Source of the DNA: Paraphoma chrysanthemicola
Taxonomy: Eukaryota > Ascomycota > Dothideomycetes > Pleosporales > Phaeosphaeriaceae
Length of the DNA: 64,000 nucleotides
Reading direction: 5' to 3'
Assembly: GCA_020744225.1 (NCBI GenBank)
Contig: JAGMWG010000010.1
Coordinates: 1,054,001-1,118,000, forward strand
Made by a program: the position numbers and the translations under genes. Each line of letters begins with the position of its first letter. Position 1 is the stretch's first letter. Under the pieces are notes generated by a model. That model had not been told where the DNA came from. It made no database searches and was given only the letters and a program-made list of their open reading frames with translations. This document shows positions 1 through 10,828 of the stretch, piece after piece.

Positions 1-426
1 GTCTTGATCGCGCTGGCAATTTGTGTGGCAAGCGTTTGGCCCAGTATGTCGAGTTCAGGTACTGTTCCGCCTAGTATGTTTGTCGCCGTGAGATGATGCA
101 TAGGTAGAAGATCGGAATCCGGGTCGTCGTCTTCGCGTTCGAGGTAAGGGTTCGAGGCCATGGACGCGTCTGTTGCGGCAATATCTAGCGGTACATGTAC
201 CTAAATCACAAGTTAGTCTTGCAATGCCAGAACTTGCCTATGATCTTACCCAATGCGCCAGACGACCATTTTGTGTGACAGTAATGAGTATCTTGTCGGC
301 AAAATTGACTGCTGTTGCGACTGTTTCGAGGCCCTTGATTGTCGCGGCAGATGTTTTCGTACGCGCTGGGTAAGGCGCGGGGGTAACGGTATAATCAGCT
401 GCCGGAGCTGGCGCGGTGGTTGCCAT
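1..426 (-). CDS. Proteasome assembly chaperone 3-like protein (C-terminal end cut by window)
   Basis: Two exons are visible on the minus strand, 426-250 and 200-1, joined across a 49-base intron (donor GTAAGA, acceptor TTTAG). The first exon ends in a strand reading DKILITVTQNGRLAHW. The second contains a DILGQTLATQIASAI-type helix. Both patterns are what I expect of the PAC3/PSMG3 (yeast Irc25/Poc3) family, which acts with PAC4 in early assembly of the 20S alpha ring in the cytosol. The start at 426 (MATTAPAPAADY...) is the first ATG after a short leader. It is transcribed divergently from ECM16 with 212 bases between the starts. The frame is still open at base 1, so the last residues may be missing. 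The family call rests on motif memory only. Confidence 0.7.
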
Positions 427-638
427 ACTTAAAATTAGTGACAAGTTGCGGAGGTCCCAGTCTAGAATCTTCAATGAAAGGTTCGTGAGGCTCTTTGGTA
501 CCGTAGTGCACCAAACACAAGCTCACTGGTGGGGCGCGTTCTGCCACCGCCTTCGGCGATAGTGGCTGAACTCCGCCAAAATTTCAAGGTCTGCCAAAGT
601 TCGCGCCTGCGATGCTAGAGACATAACCACGCGCCAAC
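427..638. promoter_or_regulatory. Shared divergent promoter region of the PAC3-like gene and ECM16
   Basis: The 212 bases between two head-to-head start codons must contain both 5' leaders and promoters. I see no clear TATA box, as is common for fungal housekeeping genes. Co-regulation is inference from geometry only. Confidence 0.4.
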
Positions 639-3600
639 ATGCCCAAATTCGTTCCCCGTCAGCGTAAACACAAAGTCATCGCGCGCCAAAAATCATCACA
701 GCCGCAGCAAAATGACGCCGAAGCAAACGCTGAACAGATCTTACCGGCAGACCAGCAGGAGCGGGAAGACAAGAAGAAGGCCTTGAAAGAAGAGCTTATG
801 CGCGAATCGCAAGGCAAGATTAGTGGGAAGAAAAAGAAGCGACTGGACAAATATGTGGACACCAAGCTGAAGAAGGAGGAGAACCTAGCACTGCTGAAGA
901 AATTGGCTGCGCACAAGGTCGATACAAGCTTGTTCCAGAGCTCGAAGAAGCTTGGGAGTGGATCAGACTCCAAAAGAGAGGCTTTGAGGCGCGCGCTTGC
1001 GGAGAGGAAAGCTGGGATTGACGTTGAGAAGAATGAGCGGCTGCTATTTGAAGAGCGACCAAGACGAGAGCTTGAGCTGGATGAAGTGTCTGAGAGCGAC
1101 GAGGAACCCGCAAGCGTACAGCGGCCTGATTCGAATCCTTCTACGAAATCGTCGCATGTATCGAAACGTACACGTTCACCTTCCGAGTCGTCATCAGAGG
1201 CCGACGAAGAGTCAACCGCGGTCGCGCCGCCTACCAAAGTTCCACAATCTACTGGCTTGTTCGGCGGAGGATTGAAGCGGCCGCTGGAGGTTGACGATGC
1301 TGGTAGACCCATAATACAAGTGCGGAAGCGTAGAAAAGGGAAGGACAAGCCAGTAGTCATTGAGAAAGAGGTGGAGTGGGAGGGCTTCAGCTCAAACGAA
1401 GAGGAAGAGGAAGGCGACGAAGACAGAGACGACTCTCTGAGCGAGGCCATAGAGAGCGACATCAGCGAATCCGAAGATGACGAGCCATCACACTCTGAGT
1501 CGGAAGAAATCGAAGGTTCGGACGAGGATGAGACAGAGGACAGCGAAAGCGACAGCGAGACTAGTCCGGACGAGGACAGCAAAGCTGCGAAGAAGGAAAA
1601 GACGTCAGCCTTCAAGGCGTGGGCAACACAGCAAAGGAACGAGGCTATTGGATTTGTTCCTACAAACAACTTGTCACACGCGATTCTCCCCAAACCCGCC
1701 AGTTTCAAGCCCAGAGCACCCGAACAAGATCCGCTACCTCCGGAGCTAGAGACAAATACCGCGACGGACGCGACACGAAAAGCTTTCAGCGTTACTGTTG
1801 AGAGATCGCCAGAGATACAAGACTCACGATTACAATTGCCAATCGTAGCGGAAGAACAGAAGATCATGGAAGCGATACATAACAATGATGTCGTCGTAGT
1901 CTGGGGTGCCACGGGTAGTGGAAAGACTACTCAGGTGCCGCAATTCCTGTACGAGGCAGGATATGGTGCTCCAGATGGGCCTACGCCAGGCATGATTGGA
2001 GTGACCCAGCCGCGACGTGTCGCTGCAGTGAGCATGTCAAAGCGTGTTGGCGACGAGCTGAGCGATCACGGATCGAAAGTGGCTTACCAGATCCGTTTCG
2101 ACACGACTACGAGTGCAAAGACAGCGGTCAAGTTCATGACGGACGGTGTGCTGCTTCGCGAAATCACACAGGACTTCGTGCTGACCAAGTACTCTGCTAT
2201 TGTCATTGACGAAGCCCACGAGCGGAGCGTGAACACGGATATCTTAATTGGTATGCTCAGCAGAATCGTGGACCTCCGGTCTCAGATGGCAAAGGAAGAT
2301 TCCAAAGTGAAGCCTTTGAAACTGGTCATCATGTCTGCTACATTGCGCATTTCAGACTTCACGGAGAATCAGCGACTTTTCCGAGGTCTACCGCCACCGC
2401 TCATCAAGGCCGAGGGCCGACAGTACGCAGTCACGAATCACTTTGCTCGCCGGACTCAGAGAGACTATGCCGAAGAGATGTTCCGCAAGGTATCTCGAGG
2501 ACATCGCAAATTGCCCCGAGGCGGTATGCTCGTTTTCCTTACCGGCCAGAACGAGATCGCACACCTTGCGAAGCGACTGAAAGCAACGTTCACATCTACC
2601 CAGGGCTACGAAGCAAAGGCCGGCAAAGTTATTGTGTCCCCAGCGGAGACGCCACTGGAAGCTGAAGACATCGAGCTAGGCACCAAAGAACAAAACTTCG
2701 AGGACGATGATGGATCAGACTCTGAGGACTCTGAGATCCTGGGGCTGGATGATGAGGACGACACTGAATTTGAGATTGAGGATGAAAAGCCGGAAGACAC
2801 AGTTCTGGATGTTCATGTCCTGCCACTTTACTCGCAGCTACCGACAAACCAGCAGTTGCGCGTATTTGACCCACCTCCGGATGGGTCACGTCTGATTGTA
2901 CTAGCCACCAACGTTGCAGAAACGAGTTTGACGATCCCCGGTATTCGCTACGTCTTTGACTGTGGGCGAGCAAAGGAGAAGAAATACGACCTCATTACAG
3001 GTGTGCAAAGTTTCGAAGTCGGGTGGATCAGCAAAGCAAGCGCGAACCAACGATCTGGCCGTGCTGGTCGTACAGGTCCTGGTCACTGCTATCGTCTCTA
3101 CTCTTCTGCAGTCTTTGAGCGAGACTTTGAGGAGTATGCTGCACCTGAGATCTCGAGGACTCCGCTTGAGGGCGTTGTGCTACAGCTCAAGAGCATGGGA
3201 GCGCCAGTAGTCAACTTTCCGTTTCCAACACCACCGGATCGCGAGAGCCTGCAAAAGGCCGAGAACCTCCTTTCGTACTTGGGCGCCCTGTCAGTTGACG
3301 GCAAGGTCACCAAGCTCGGACAAGAACTCTCGCTTTACCCTCTCAATCCTCGCTTCGCCCGTATGGTGGCTATGGGTGTAGCACAAGGCCTGACTGCTGA
3401 GACCATTGCACTTGTTGCTGCCCTTTCGGTTCCTGAACTTCTTATTCCAGAGAATAAGCTTGGGCTGCGCGAACCTACCCAGGATGCCGACGCCATTCGC
3501 ACAGAACAGGACAACATCGAAGCTGAAGAGCGCTCCCAAATGCGCAAAGCCTACAACGCAGCCCAAGCGAAACTCTCTGTCAATGCCAAGCAGAGCGACT

Positions 3601-4346
3601 GCATCAAGCTCAGCAATGCAGTTTGCGCGTATGCCTACGAGTCCGACTCACGCGACTTCTGCGAAGACATGTTCCTGAACGCCAAAGCGATGCACGAAGC
3701 ATCCCAACTTCGCCACCAACTCACCAACATCGTACGCGCCCATCGCCCCACCGCCATCTCCACATACAAGCCCAAGCTCCCCGCGCCATCCGATCGCAGC
3801 ATCAATCTCCTAACGCAAATCTGTGCCGCCGGCTTCATCGACCAGATCGCCATGCGCGCCGACCTCGCTCCCGTGCCTCCAGACCTGCATCGCAAGCCCA
3901 AGACCGCTATTGCCGTTCCATACGTCACGCTGTTCACTTCCCAAGCCGACCGTACCGACGATCCATATGTATACTTGCATCCAAGCAGTGTACTGGCTCG
4001 TACGCCTCCAGCAAAAATGCCCGGCTACATCATCTATTCGCATTTACAACGCGCATCGGCATCGAGCATCCAAGGGTCCAAAACACCAAAGACGAGATTA
4101 CATCCGCTTACGCCGATCACGAGGCCACAGATTATTAATATTGCGCTCAATACCCCGCTGCTGGCGGCGTCGAAACCGAAGGGCAAGATTGTGGATTTGG
4201 CAGGCAAGCCGGAGAGGAGGGAGTGTGAGGTTGAGTTGAGTCTGGTGGGAGAGAAGGGGAGTCAAGGGTGGGGATTGGGGGTGAGGAAAGTGGTGCAGAG
4301 GAAGGAGGGTGTGGGGAGGTGGGTCGTTGAGAAGGTACTTGGGTGA
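639..4346 (+). CDS. ECM16: DEAH-box RNA helicase Ecm16/Dhr1 (DHX37 family), U3 snoRNP-associated
   Basis: A single uninterrupted frame of 1235 residues, the usual size for Dhr1. The N-terminus (MPKFVPRQRKHK) is basic and followed by about 300 residues of acidic, Ser/Glu/Asp-rich low complexity. The helicase core shows motif I GATGSGKT at 423-430, motif II DEAH at 524-527, motif III SAT at 566-568 and motif VI QRSGRAGR at 804-811. An acidic insert sits around residues 680-725 between the two RecA domains. HA2 and OB-fold regions follow. In yeast this nucleolar ATPase releases U3 snoRNA from pre-18S rRNA during small-subunit assembly. The start ATG is in good context after a divergent promoter. 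The family assignment is strong; the exact orthologue name is inferred from length and N-terminus. Confidence 0.93.
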   Translation: MPKFVPRQRKHKVIARQKSSQPQQNDAEANAEQILPADQQEREDKKKALKEELMRESQGKISGKKKKRLDKYVDTKLKKEENLALLKKLAAHKVDTSLFQSSKKLGSGSDSKREALRRALAERKAGIDVEKNERLLFEERPRRELELDEVSESDEEPASVQRPDSNPSTKSSHVSKRTRSPSESSSEADEESTAVAPPTKVPQSTGLFGGGLKRPLEVDDAGRPIIQVRKRRKGKDKPVVIEKEVEWEGFSSNEEEEEGDEDRDDSLSEAIESDISESEDDEPSHSESEEIEGSDEDETEDSESDSETSPDEDSKAAKKEKTSAFKAWATQQRNEAIGFVPTNNLSHAILPKPASFKPRAPEQDPLPPELETNTATDATRKAFSVTVERSPEIQDSRLQLPIVAEEQKIMEAIHNNDVVVVWGATGSGKTTQVPQFLYEAGYGAPDGPTPGMIGVTQPRRVAAVSMSKRVGDELSDHGSKVAYQIRFDTTTSAKTAVKFMTDGVLLREITQDFVLTKYSAIVIDEAHERSVNTDILIGMLSRIVDLRSQMAKEDSKVKPLKLVIMSATLRISDFTENQRLFRGLPPPLIKAEGRQYAVTNHFARRTQRDYAEEMFRKVSRGHRKLPRGGMLVFLTGQNEIAHLAKRLKATFTSTQGYEAKAGKVIVSPAETPLEAEDIELGTKEQNFEDDDGSDSEDSEILGLDDEDDTEFEIEDEKPEDTVLDVHVLPLYSQLPTNQQLRVFDPPPDGSRLIVLATNVAETSLTIPGIRYVFDCGRAKEKKYDLITGVQSFEVGWISKASANQRSGRAGRTGPGHCYRLYSSAVFERDFEEYAAPEISRTPLEGVVLQLKSMGAPVVNFPFPTPPDRESLQKAENLLSYLGALSVDGKVTKLGQELSLYPLNPRFARMVAMGVAQGLTAETIALVAALSVPELLIPENKLGLREPTQDADAIRTEQDNIEAEERSQMRKAYNAAQAKLSVNAKQSDCIKLSNAVCAYAYESDSRDFCEDMFLNAKAMHEASQLRHQLTNIVRAHRPTAISTYKPKLPAPSDRSINLLTQICAAGFIDQIAMRADLAPVPPDLHRKPKTAIAVPYVTLFTSQADRTDDPYVYLHPSSVLARTPPAKMPGYIIYSHLQRASASSIQGSKTPKTRLHPLTPITRPQIINIALNTPLLAASKPKGKIVDLAGKPERRECEVELSLVGEKGSQGWGLGVRKVVQRKEGVGRWVVEKVLG

Positions 4347-4563
4347 GGTGGTCTAGTTGGACGGTGCATGTACAGCGCGCAGCTAGTACGACCACAGTAA
4401 AGAGGATGTGTAGAGCGCGATGATACCCAGCGTCAAAAGTATTCCCAACACGAAATCATTTCATGAATCATTAATCTTCTTCAACTAACAACAAACACCA
4501 CTTCATGCCCTTCATCCCTCTGAACTCCTTCCACCCGCCTCCCTTCAAGATCATCGAGCAAAC

Positions 4564-6255
4564 TTAATCCTTCGTTACAGCAACCTCAGCCGCAACCTTC
4601 TCGCTCCTCAAAACATCCACCTCCTTCTCCGTCTCCATACTCTTCCTTCCCTTGGCCTCCACATCCCCGAGTCCTACCGTGCATACATACTTGCCAAACT
4701 TCCGCGCAGGCAAGCGCTGCTCAAACATCTCGTCAATCTCTTCCAGCGTGCGGTTCTTGACTTCAGGAAGGAAGAAGAACACCCACGTCGCGCCAATGAC
4801 ACAGCTTGGGAACCATATGAAGCCGTACCTGGGTCCCCAATTCAGTGCCGCAGGGTTGATAAAGTACGGCGCAGTAAACGTCGTAAGCCATGCACCTGCG
4901 AATCCAACCGCAGCCGCGAGGCCAAAAGTATGTGATCGCAGTCGCTGCGTAGGTAATTCGCCACCACATAGCCACGCATACGTGCTAATCATGCCGTTGT
5001 AGCTGAACATGTATATGCCCGTCAGTCCGACCGTGACTTTGCCTGTTGATTTGGCGCCGGGGTATTTGTGATACACGGTTGCGATGATGAGTTGTAGACA
5101 TCCGCAGACGAGCAGGCCGGTCATGAGGAGCACGCGCCGGTTGCCGAAGCGTACGACGATGAACGAGTTTGCGATGAAGGCGAGGATGGAGATTGCGGAG
5201 AGGACGTTGGACATGGCGAAGGGGTCGGAGACTTTGGCCATTTGAAGGAAGTAGGCTTTGAATGCTGGGTAGTGTTAGTTATCGGGTTTTGTAGAGAAAG
5301 GGAAGAGTGGGAGAAGAGGCGTACCAATAATGAACATAGATCCTGATGCGGCTTGGAGCAAGACGGCGCAGACCGCAAGAGTAGTGCGGCGACGATCGAC
5401 AGGGTTGCTGAAGAGATCCAGCCAGCCGACGCCCGAGCTGCTTTCCTTTTCGCGCTCAATAGCGTCGCGGATGGCGGTTGCTTCGGCGAGGCTGTCGTGG
5501 GTTTTGGGTCGCAGCCATACGAGTGCTTTGACGCCTTCGTCGAAGCGGCCTTGGAGGATGAGCCAGCGTGGTGACTCCGGGATAAACCATATTGTGCAGA
5601 TGATGATGAAAGGGAAGACGTAAATAAGTCCGAGTGGGATCAGATACGCAGATTTGTCGGGACGCTTTGCAGTGGCCCAATCGACGATTGTGCCAATAAG
5701 GGTGCCAAAGGAGACGAAGAAGTTGAATGCAGTCAGGAAAACACCACGAAGCTCAGCCGTGCTGGACTCTTGGAGGTAGAGTTGGGCAAAGGTCATGAAG
5801 TAGCCATTTGCCAGACCGATGATGAAACGGCCTGCGTAAAGTGCGCCAATGTTCTCAGTTGCCATCATCATGATGTTCGCAACGAAGCAAGTGACACAAG
5901 CCAGTGCGAGACATGCTCGTCGGCCAAAGCGTGTTGAGGGAATACCAGCAGTCGCAGAGCTCATGAATGCACCGAGGGTCATCAACGATGAGATGAGCTG
6001 TTGTCGTTCGGTTGTGATATTCCATCCTGTGGGCGACTTGGGCGAGCGATATCCGAAGACCTGAAGCATGTGAGTACATCCTCAAAGCAAGAGCAGAGAC
6101 AGTAATCCTACCTGAAGGAATCCCCTCATCGCCTGCAGTCCACCAATCATACCAAAATCAAACCCATACTGAAATGGACTCAGGATCACAATCCCGCACG
6201 CCAAAAACAGCTTCGAATGGCTTCGCCACGAGTCGCCCTTGTTAACGTCCGTCAT
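4564..6255 (-). CDS. MFS sugar porter (hexose/alpha-glucoside transporter-like)
   Basis: Three exons: 6255-6112, 6060-5325 and 5264-4564, joined across introns of 51 and 59 bases; all phases agree and give 526 residues. The protein has twelve hydrophobic segments and the sugar-porter signatures: PFQYGFDFG in TM1, an RFGRR loop 2-3 motif, the PESPRWL motif before the central loop, and PEVKNRTLEEID after TM12. These place it in the fungal sugar transporter family of plasma-membrane proton symporters. The substrate cannot be read from sequence. The start at 6255 (MTDVNKGD) is chosen over an in-frame upstream ATG at 6309 because the sequence before it is not typical. It is convergent with ECM16, with about 220 bases between the stops. 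Confidence 0.9.
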
Positions 6256-7703
6256 CGTGAAGTCGCAATGCAAATCGTTGTTAACCAGCCCACGTTGGCA
6301 TTCGCACACATGGGTCCCTTATACCTCTCAAGCAGATCACTTCCTAGGACGGATGAATGCCCGCGTGCATGGTATCGTATTTACCCATCTGCCGAACAGC
6401 ATGCCAAGCTGCACCTGTTATGACCCCACACGTTGTGAAATGCTCCGTGACCAATGAGCGTGGGCGACTTGGCGACTTGAACGGATTGGATGTGGGGAAG
6501 GTGTCTGGGGCGGAAGGAGCGCTGCCTGTGGGATTGAGCGTAAGAAGATATTTGCATGACTGGTGATTTGGATGATTGCTATGAGGATAGAGTGTTGATA
6601 GACGCATGGATCTAGGTTTATGGTTGGTGTGTTGCAGAAGGGCCGAAACGGTGCCATTGCTTGGGCTGTGCTTGTACACTGTGGATAGACGCGGTGCGAG
6701 TAGCCTTGACCGCCCTCCTTCACCGCGCGTGAAAGCACATTGCCGACATGCCAATAATGACTAGATTTGGTGGCTTTGTGTCGGCACCATGGTACCGAAG
6801 GATTTGGTGGGAATGCTTTCGCGAGAAGCGTTTGTTTGGTATTCGTTGAGTCAGTCGCGTCGGAGAAAAGTATGGGGTGCAGGGTTAGCGGCAAGTTGGG
6901 GCCGGAAAGCGCAAGCGGGGAAAGAAAGCTTGTGTGAAGCATCCATCCCAAAGTATTCGTTTGACTATCAGCACCAACATCAACCATGGTACTTGTTGCA
7001 ACAGCTAGTCTCTCAGAACCTTTAAGACCCCTTCCCGCTAGTCGTTGTTCATCAGTAGAAGGCCTCCCAGGCAATGTTCAGAATGATCCGTCGTTGACGC
7101 AACTGCCCTGCAGCGATGGCCGAACCAAGATTTTGCACGCAACCCTTCCACCTTCCTGCGTAGCTGTACTTATCGAGTCCGTAAAGAGATATACTAGATC
7201 GTACTCAGTGGCCTAATAGGTCCGGTGAAATCATTGCCGCGCTGCTCGCGATGCGAATCACTCAGCGTTCCGGGCATCGGATTCGCCGTCCGCAACGACT
7301 CGAGCAATCCTTCCCTTTTCCTCACTTTATCAAATGTTGATGAACACTTCCAGCACCGCGATCTTCAAGTCGAGGTCTGCGTATCCCTGGTGCATTCAGT
7401 GATTTTGCATTGCTATCCTCAATAGAGGTGTAGTAAAGCGGGAAATCGCTTGGAGGCGTTTGAACAAGGAGCACGATGCACTACGAACCGTGGTCCTGCA
7501 GCCAACAGACCGACCAGCAGATGAGTAAATCCACATGTGTGTGTGCGCAATCATAGTTGTGTTTATCACTGGGAGCGAGGTACCTCGCTTAATGTCTCGA
7601 ACCATGGTTTCCGATATGGGAATACCTCTCGAACATTGTACAGAACACTGGTACAGTATCAGATATCTCTTGCCATTCCATTAGTGCATTTGAAGACGGC
7701 TTC
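6256..7703. other. Intergenic stretch, no supported gene
   Basis: About 1.45 kb. Open frames up to 218 codons occur on the minus strand (6418-7074), but the translation is compositionally random, lacks motifs and is matched by comparable frames on the other strand. I see no tRNA or repeat. Confidence 0.5.
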
Positions 7704-7711
7704 CTTATAAG
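7704..7711 (+). promoter_or_regulatory. TATA-like element of the small gene at 7849
   Basis: CTTATAAG lies 138 bases before the start codon at 7849 and is followed by a C/T-rich leader and an A/C-rich stretch right before the ATG, a layout seen in highly expressed fungal genes. Confidence 0.4.
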
Positions 7712-7848
7712 CTGAGATTTGCCCTCTTGAGATTCTTCTTCCTCACACTCCACATCTCTACTTCCTCTACAAAGCTCTTGCTCAAAAAGCCACAAATACC
7801 AAAATTACCTCCTCAAGACAAACCACCAATACCAATACTACCGTCACC

Positions 7849-8184
7849 ATGTCTGCTCCTAGAGGAGATATCGTCGCGGCCATCAAGGCCATCATCAAGG
7901 AGATCGCTGCTCTTCCCCCTGTCAAGGAGGAAGCCAACTCTCATCCTCCCGTCGCCGCCGCAGCCACCACCATCATCAAAGCTGCTGGCCGCCCTCCTCG
8001 TCCCGCTCCTCGTCCTGAGCGACCCGTTCGACCTCTGGTCAACGGCTGGGCCAATTTCGAGGCCCAAATCAAAGCCAACGACAAATCGTCTTCGGAGGAA
8101 CGAAAGGCCAAAGAGGCTAAATATCTGGCTTCGGGTGTGCAACACACCATCAAGGAGGTGTATAAGGGAAAACCCAGCGTTTAA
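7849..8184 (+). CDS. Small unknown protein, Ala/Pro-rich N-terminal half
   Basis: Unrecognised. A 111-residue intronless frame begins in strong context (gtcaccATGtc) after a pyrimidine-rich leader and a TATA-like box. Residues 1-27 form a probable amphipathic helix (DIVAAIKAIIKEIAALPPV). Residues 28-66 are Ala/Pro/Arg-rich and probably disordered. Residues 67-111 are charged (WANFEAQIKANDK, then an ERKAKEAKYL helix). There is no signal peptide or membrane segment, so a soluble protein is expected. Codon use favours C/G third bases as in the neighbouring real genes, which supports coding. No function can be proposed. Confidence 0.6.
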   Translation: MSAPRGDIVAAIKAIIKEIAALPPVKEEANSHPPVAAAATTIIKAAGRPPRPAPRPERPVRPLVNGWANFEAQIKANDKSSSEERKAKEAKYLASGVQHTIKEVYKGKPSV

Positions 8185-8644
8185 GGGCGGTTGAGGTACT
8201 TCTCTTGTACACCTTCGTGGTGGTGGTGGTGTTGTACTGTTTGTTGTTGCAGGTGTTGTTTCCTAGTCTCAATGTACTGAATGACTTCTGGCTTGCCTTT
8301 CCTCTTTTATTTGGTTGTTATGTACGGGTGCTGCGAGGATCTTCTGGCTTTGGTATTGGGTTTTTGTTGTCTTATCAGTTGTCCATGTCGCAGAGATATC
8401 CAGGGTCGGTGTTCCGTCGTCATTTACATGATGTATTATTTGGAAACGCTCACAATAAAATCATCGCAATCATCATCTTGATTGCATTCACCAGTCCTAT
8501 GATGCACGTTTGGTGACTCCATAATGCCTCGAGTCTATCCTGGAGATGGTTTCGCGAGCTTCGGCCCCGGACGTGAACTCATCTCTCTCGCACATCTACT
8601 CACGCTAGTGACATCACTCTCCACATCCACCATCATGCATTGTC
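8185..8644. other. 3' region of the small gene and promoter of MTQ1
   Basis: 460 bases with a GTGGTGGTGGTG microrepeat near 8217-8230 and T/G-rich sequence; no gene seen. An out-of-frame ATG at 8635, ten bases before the MTQ1 start, could act as a short upstream frame. Confidence 0.4.
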
Positions 8645-9995
8645 ATGCCGCGGATACCCAATTCGCTCCTCCGTAAAGCGCATACCCTAGATGTATTCCT
8701 ACCGCCTCTACTTGCGCCATGTAGAGACCTCCACGCCGCGCAAAATGAGTTGCGATGGCTGCGCGAGCACGTCAAGAAGGTCGCGAAGTCGCGTCGCGCT
8801 CGCGGTGACACGTTAGCTAAAGGCTCCTTGCTACGCCGACTTGTCAAAGAAAGAGCTTCAGGCAAGCCATTGCAGTATATACTGGGAACCGAGTACTTTG
8901 GCGAATTGGAGATCAGGTGCAGGCCTGGTGTGCTCATCCCAAGGTGGGTGGTGATACTCTAGGACGCCCGTGTACACAGCTGATATTCAGGAAAGACAGG
9001 ATACAGCAGCATCAGTTACACATCTTGTACAACTACTGCGCGATGCGACAAAGCTTCCGACTGAGCTCCGCCTCCTCGACCTCTGTACCGGCACCGGCTG
9101 CATTCCCCTCCTCTTCCAACACGAACTACACGTTGCGCGCGACGATGTCGTAGTACGCGCGCTAGGTGTGGACGTCTCAAATGGAGCCCTTCACCTAGCC
9201 CGTCGCAATGTACAGAGATTGTATAAGAATAGCGGCAGCCTAGCAAAGGGGCGGGTGCAACTCATCAAGGCAGATGTGTTGGTCGACCCATTTGCAGACC
9301 AGCTGGCAGGCCATATGCCTTTGAAGGCCGCGCTCGACTATAAGAGGCTTCCATCGTTCTGGGACATCCTCATATCCAACCCGCCGTACATATCACCGTC
9401 AGAATACTGGAAGACCACAACACGCTCTGTTCGAGGCTACGAGCCGAAACTGGCGCTCGTGCCTCCACCCCATGCCAACCAGGACGACATACAACAAGGC
9501 GACATGTTCTACCCACGCTTGCTCAAAATCGCGCGAGATGTGCAGGCAAAGATAGTGCTGCTGGAGATCGCAGACATGCCTCAGGCACTACGAGTTGCGC
9601 AGCGTGCGCTTGAACTCGGGATATTTGACGGCATCGAGATATGGCGAGAGGATCCAAGCGCCCACCCGAGCGCTGTGACAGAACAAAACGATTTCCGAGT
9701 TCGCGGCGATGGCAATGCGCGCTCAGTGATCTGCTGGCGTGGCTTAGGGACTGTGTGGCTGGGTAAATTGGACACGGTGGTCGGTCAGGACGATGCACGT
9801 CGTCTCTTCCAAGGTCATGGTGGCGGATTGCTTCCTAAGAATCCTCGGTCTGAATCGCCTTTTCCGCTTGCGCCACAATTTAATACAGTTCCGCGTGCTC
9901 GAAACGGCCCAGAGCGCCATAAAGAATCGGTAGCAAGCAAAGCAAGCCAACAGAAGGTGGTTCACAAGCCTACAAAGTCTAAGGTGGCAAAGTGA
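8645..9995 (+). CDS. MTQ1: Peptide-release-factor N5-glutamine methyltransferase (MTQ1/HemK family)
   Basis: Two exons, 8645-8943 and 8996-9995, joined across a 52-base intron (GTGGGT donor; branch-like CTGAT; acceptor AAAG), giving 432 residues. The N-terminal helical domain includes GKPLQYILGTEYFG and VLIPR, typical of HemK. The AdoMet fold follows with LDLCTGTGC near 127-135 and the catalytic NPPY at 228-231. The family methylates the GGQ glutamine of release factors; Mtq1 acts on the mitochondrial factor. Joining the exons gives IPRQDTAA where most members read IPRPETE. Other acceptors nearby break the frame or leave a 19-base intron, so this join is preferred though not certain. The Lys/Ser-rich last ~60 residues look like an extension. 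Confidence 0.85.
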
Positions 9996-10828
9996 CATGC
10001 GGCCAACTAGATCGAGCAAAGAGCAACAGTCGCCAACTACGACTCAGCGGTTCAATATACCGCTTATGTACCAAACGCCGTGTTCTAATCCATGAGGACA
10101 TCTTTCCTGTCCGATCGACGCCAGCCATAGCCAGCACCTCCCCACGAGGCATCCGTCTGACTGACAATCGCCTCTCAGGGACCAAGTAGCATTCCCAGTT
10201 ACATCACGGTCGACAGACTCGGACTGGCGCCTACACTACTATATACTTCAACTTGTCCTGACCTTAGAGATCGTAACCCTGGTCTTCTTCGTGTCTCCGC
10301 ATGAAGGAGAGAGAGGAATTATGATGCTGTAAGGAAGTACTAGCAAGAAGTGGAGACACGAGAGACTGGCGATGGGTTCCAGGCTTGCCGTTGACCAGTG
10401 TGAAACGTCAAGCGCGATAACCACTCTGCAGTGGCTCGGTCCGTGCTCGTAGGTGCCGCTGCACCTCGATGTCTGCGATGAGACGCAAAAGAGCCTACTG
10501 ACTTCAGTGTAGTTGCAAAATTACCGAAACGCTATTGGAGGTAGCCTATAGATGTGTAAATCTTAAACTGAACGTAATGAGTAGTTCTGGAAGCCTAGGA
10601 GTTTCTCCCATCGTTAGTGGGAGCGTGCTTCAAATGAATCAAATCAACCTCGGCTTTGCCTTGTTTCATGTCGCGATCACCAATGCCGGGCTGGGGTGGT
10701 TGCCTGCGCATGAAGGCAGGATGTGGTCCAAGCTTCCAAGCTTCTGAGAAGAGCTACCTTGGTACATGAGCTTCCATTCGCCACAGCTTCTTTCATGAAC
10801 CTCATCTGCACTCTCTAATTTTGGTGCA
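9996..10828. other. Intergenic stretch, no supported gene
   Basis: About 830 bases; only short frames of up to 70 codons without composition bias or motifs. No repeat or RNA gene recognised. Confidence 0.5.

Noticed and set aside
659..1912. 417-codon minus-strand frame, Ser/Phe-rich
   Set aside because: It is the antisense shadow of the acidic and Ser-rich N-terminal region of ECM16; no motif of its own.
6418..7074. 218-codon minus-strand frame
   Set aside because: Random composition, no motif, overlapped by similar frames on the other strand; typical of GC-balanced intergenic DNA.
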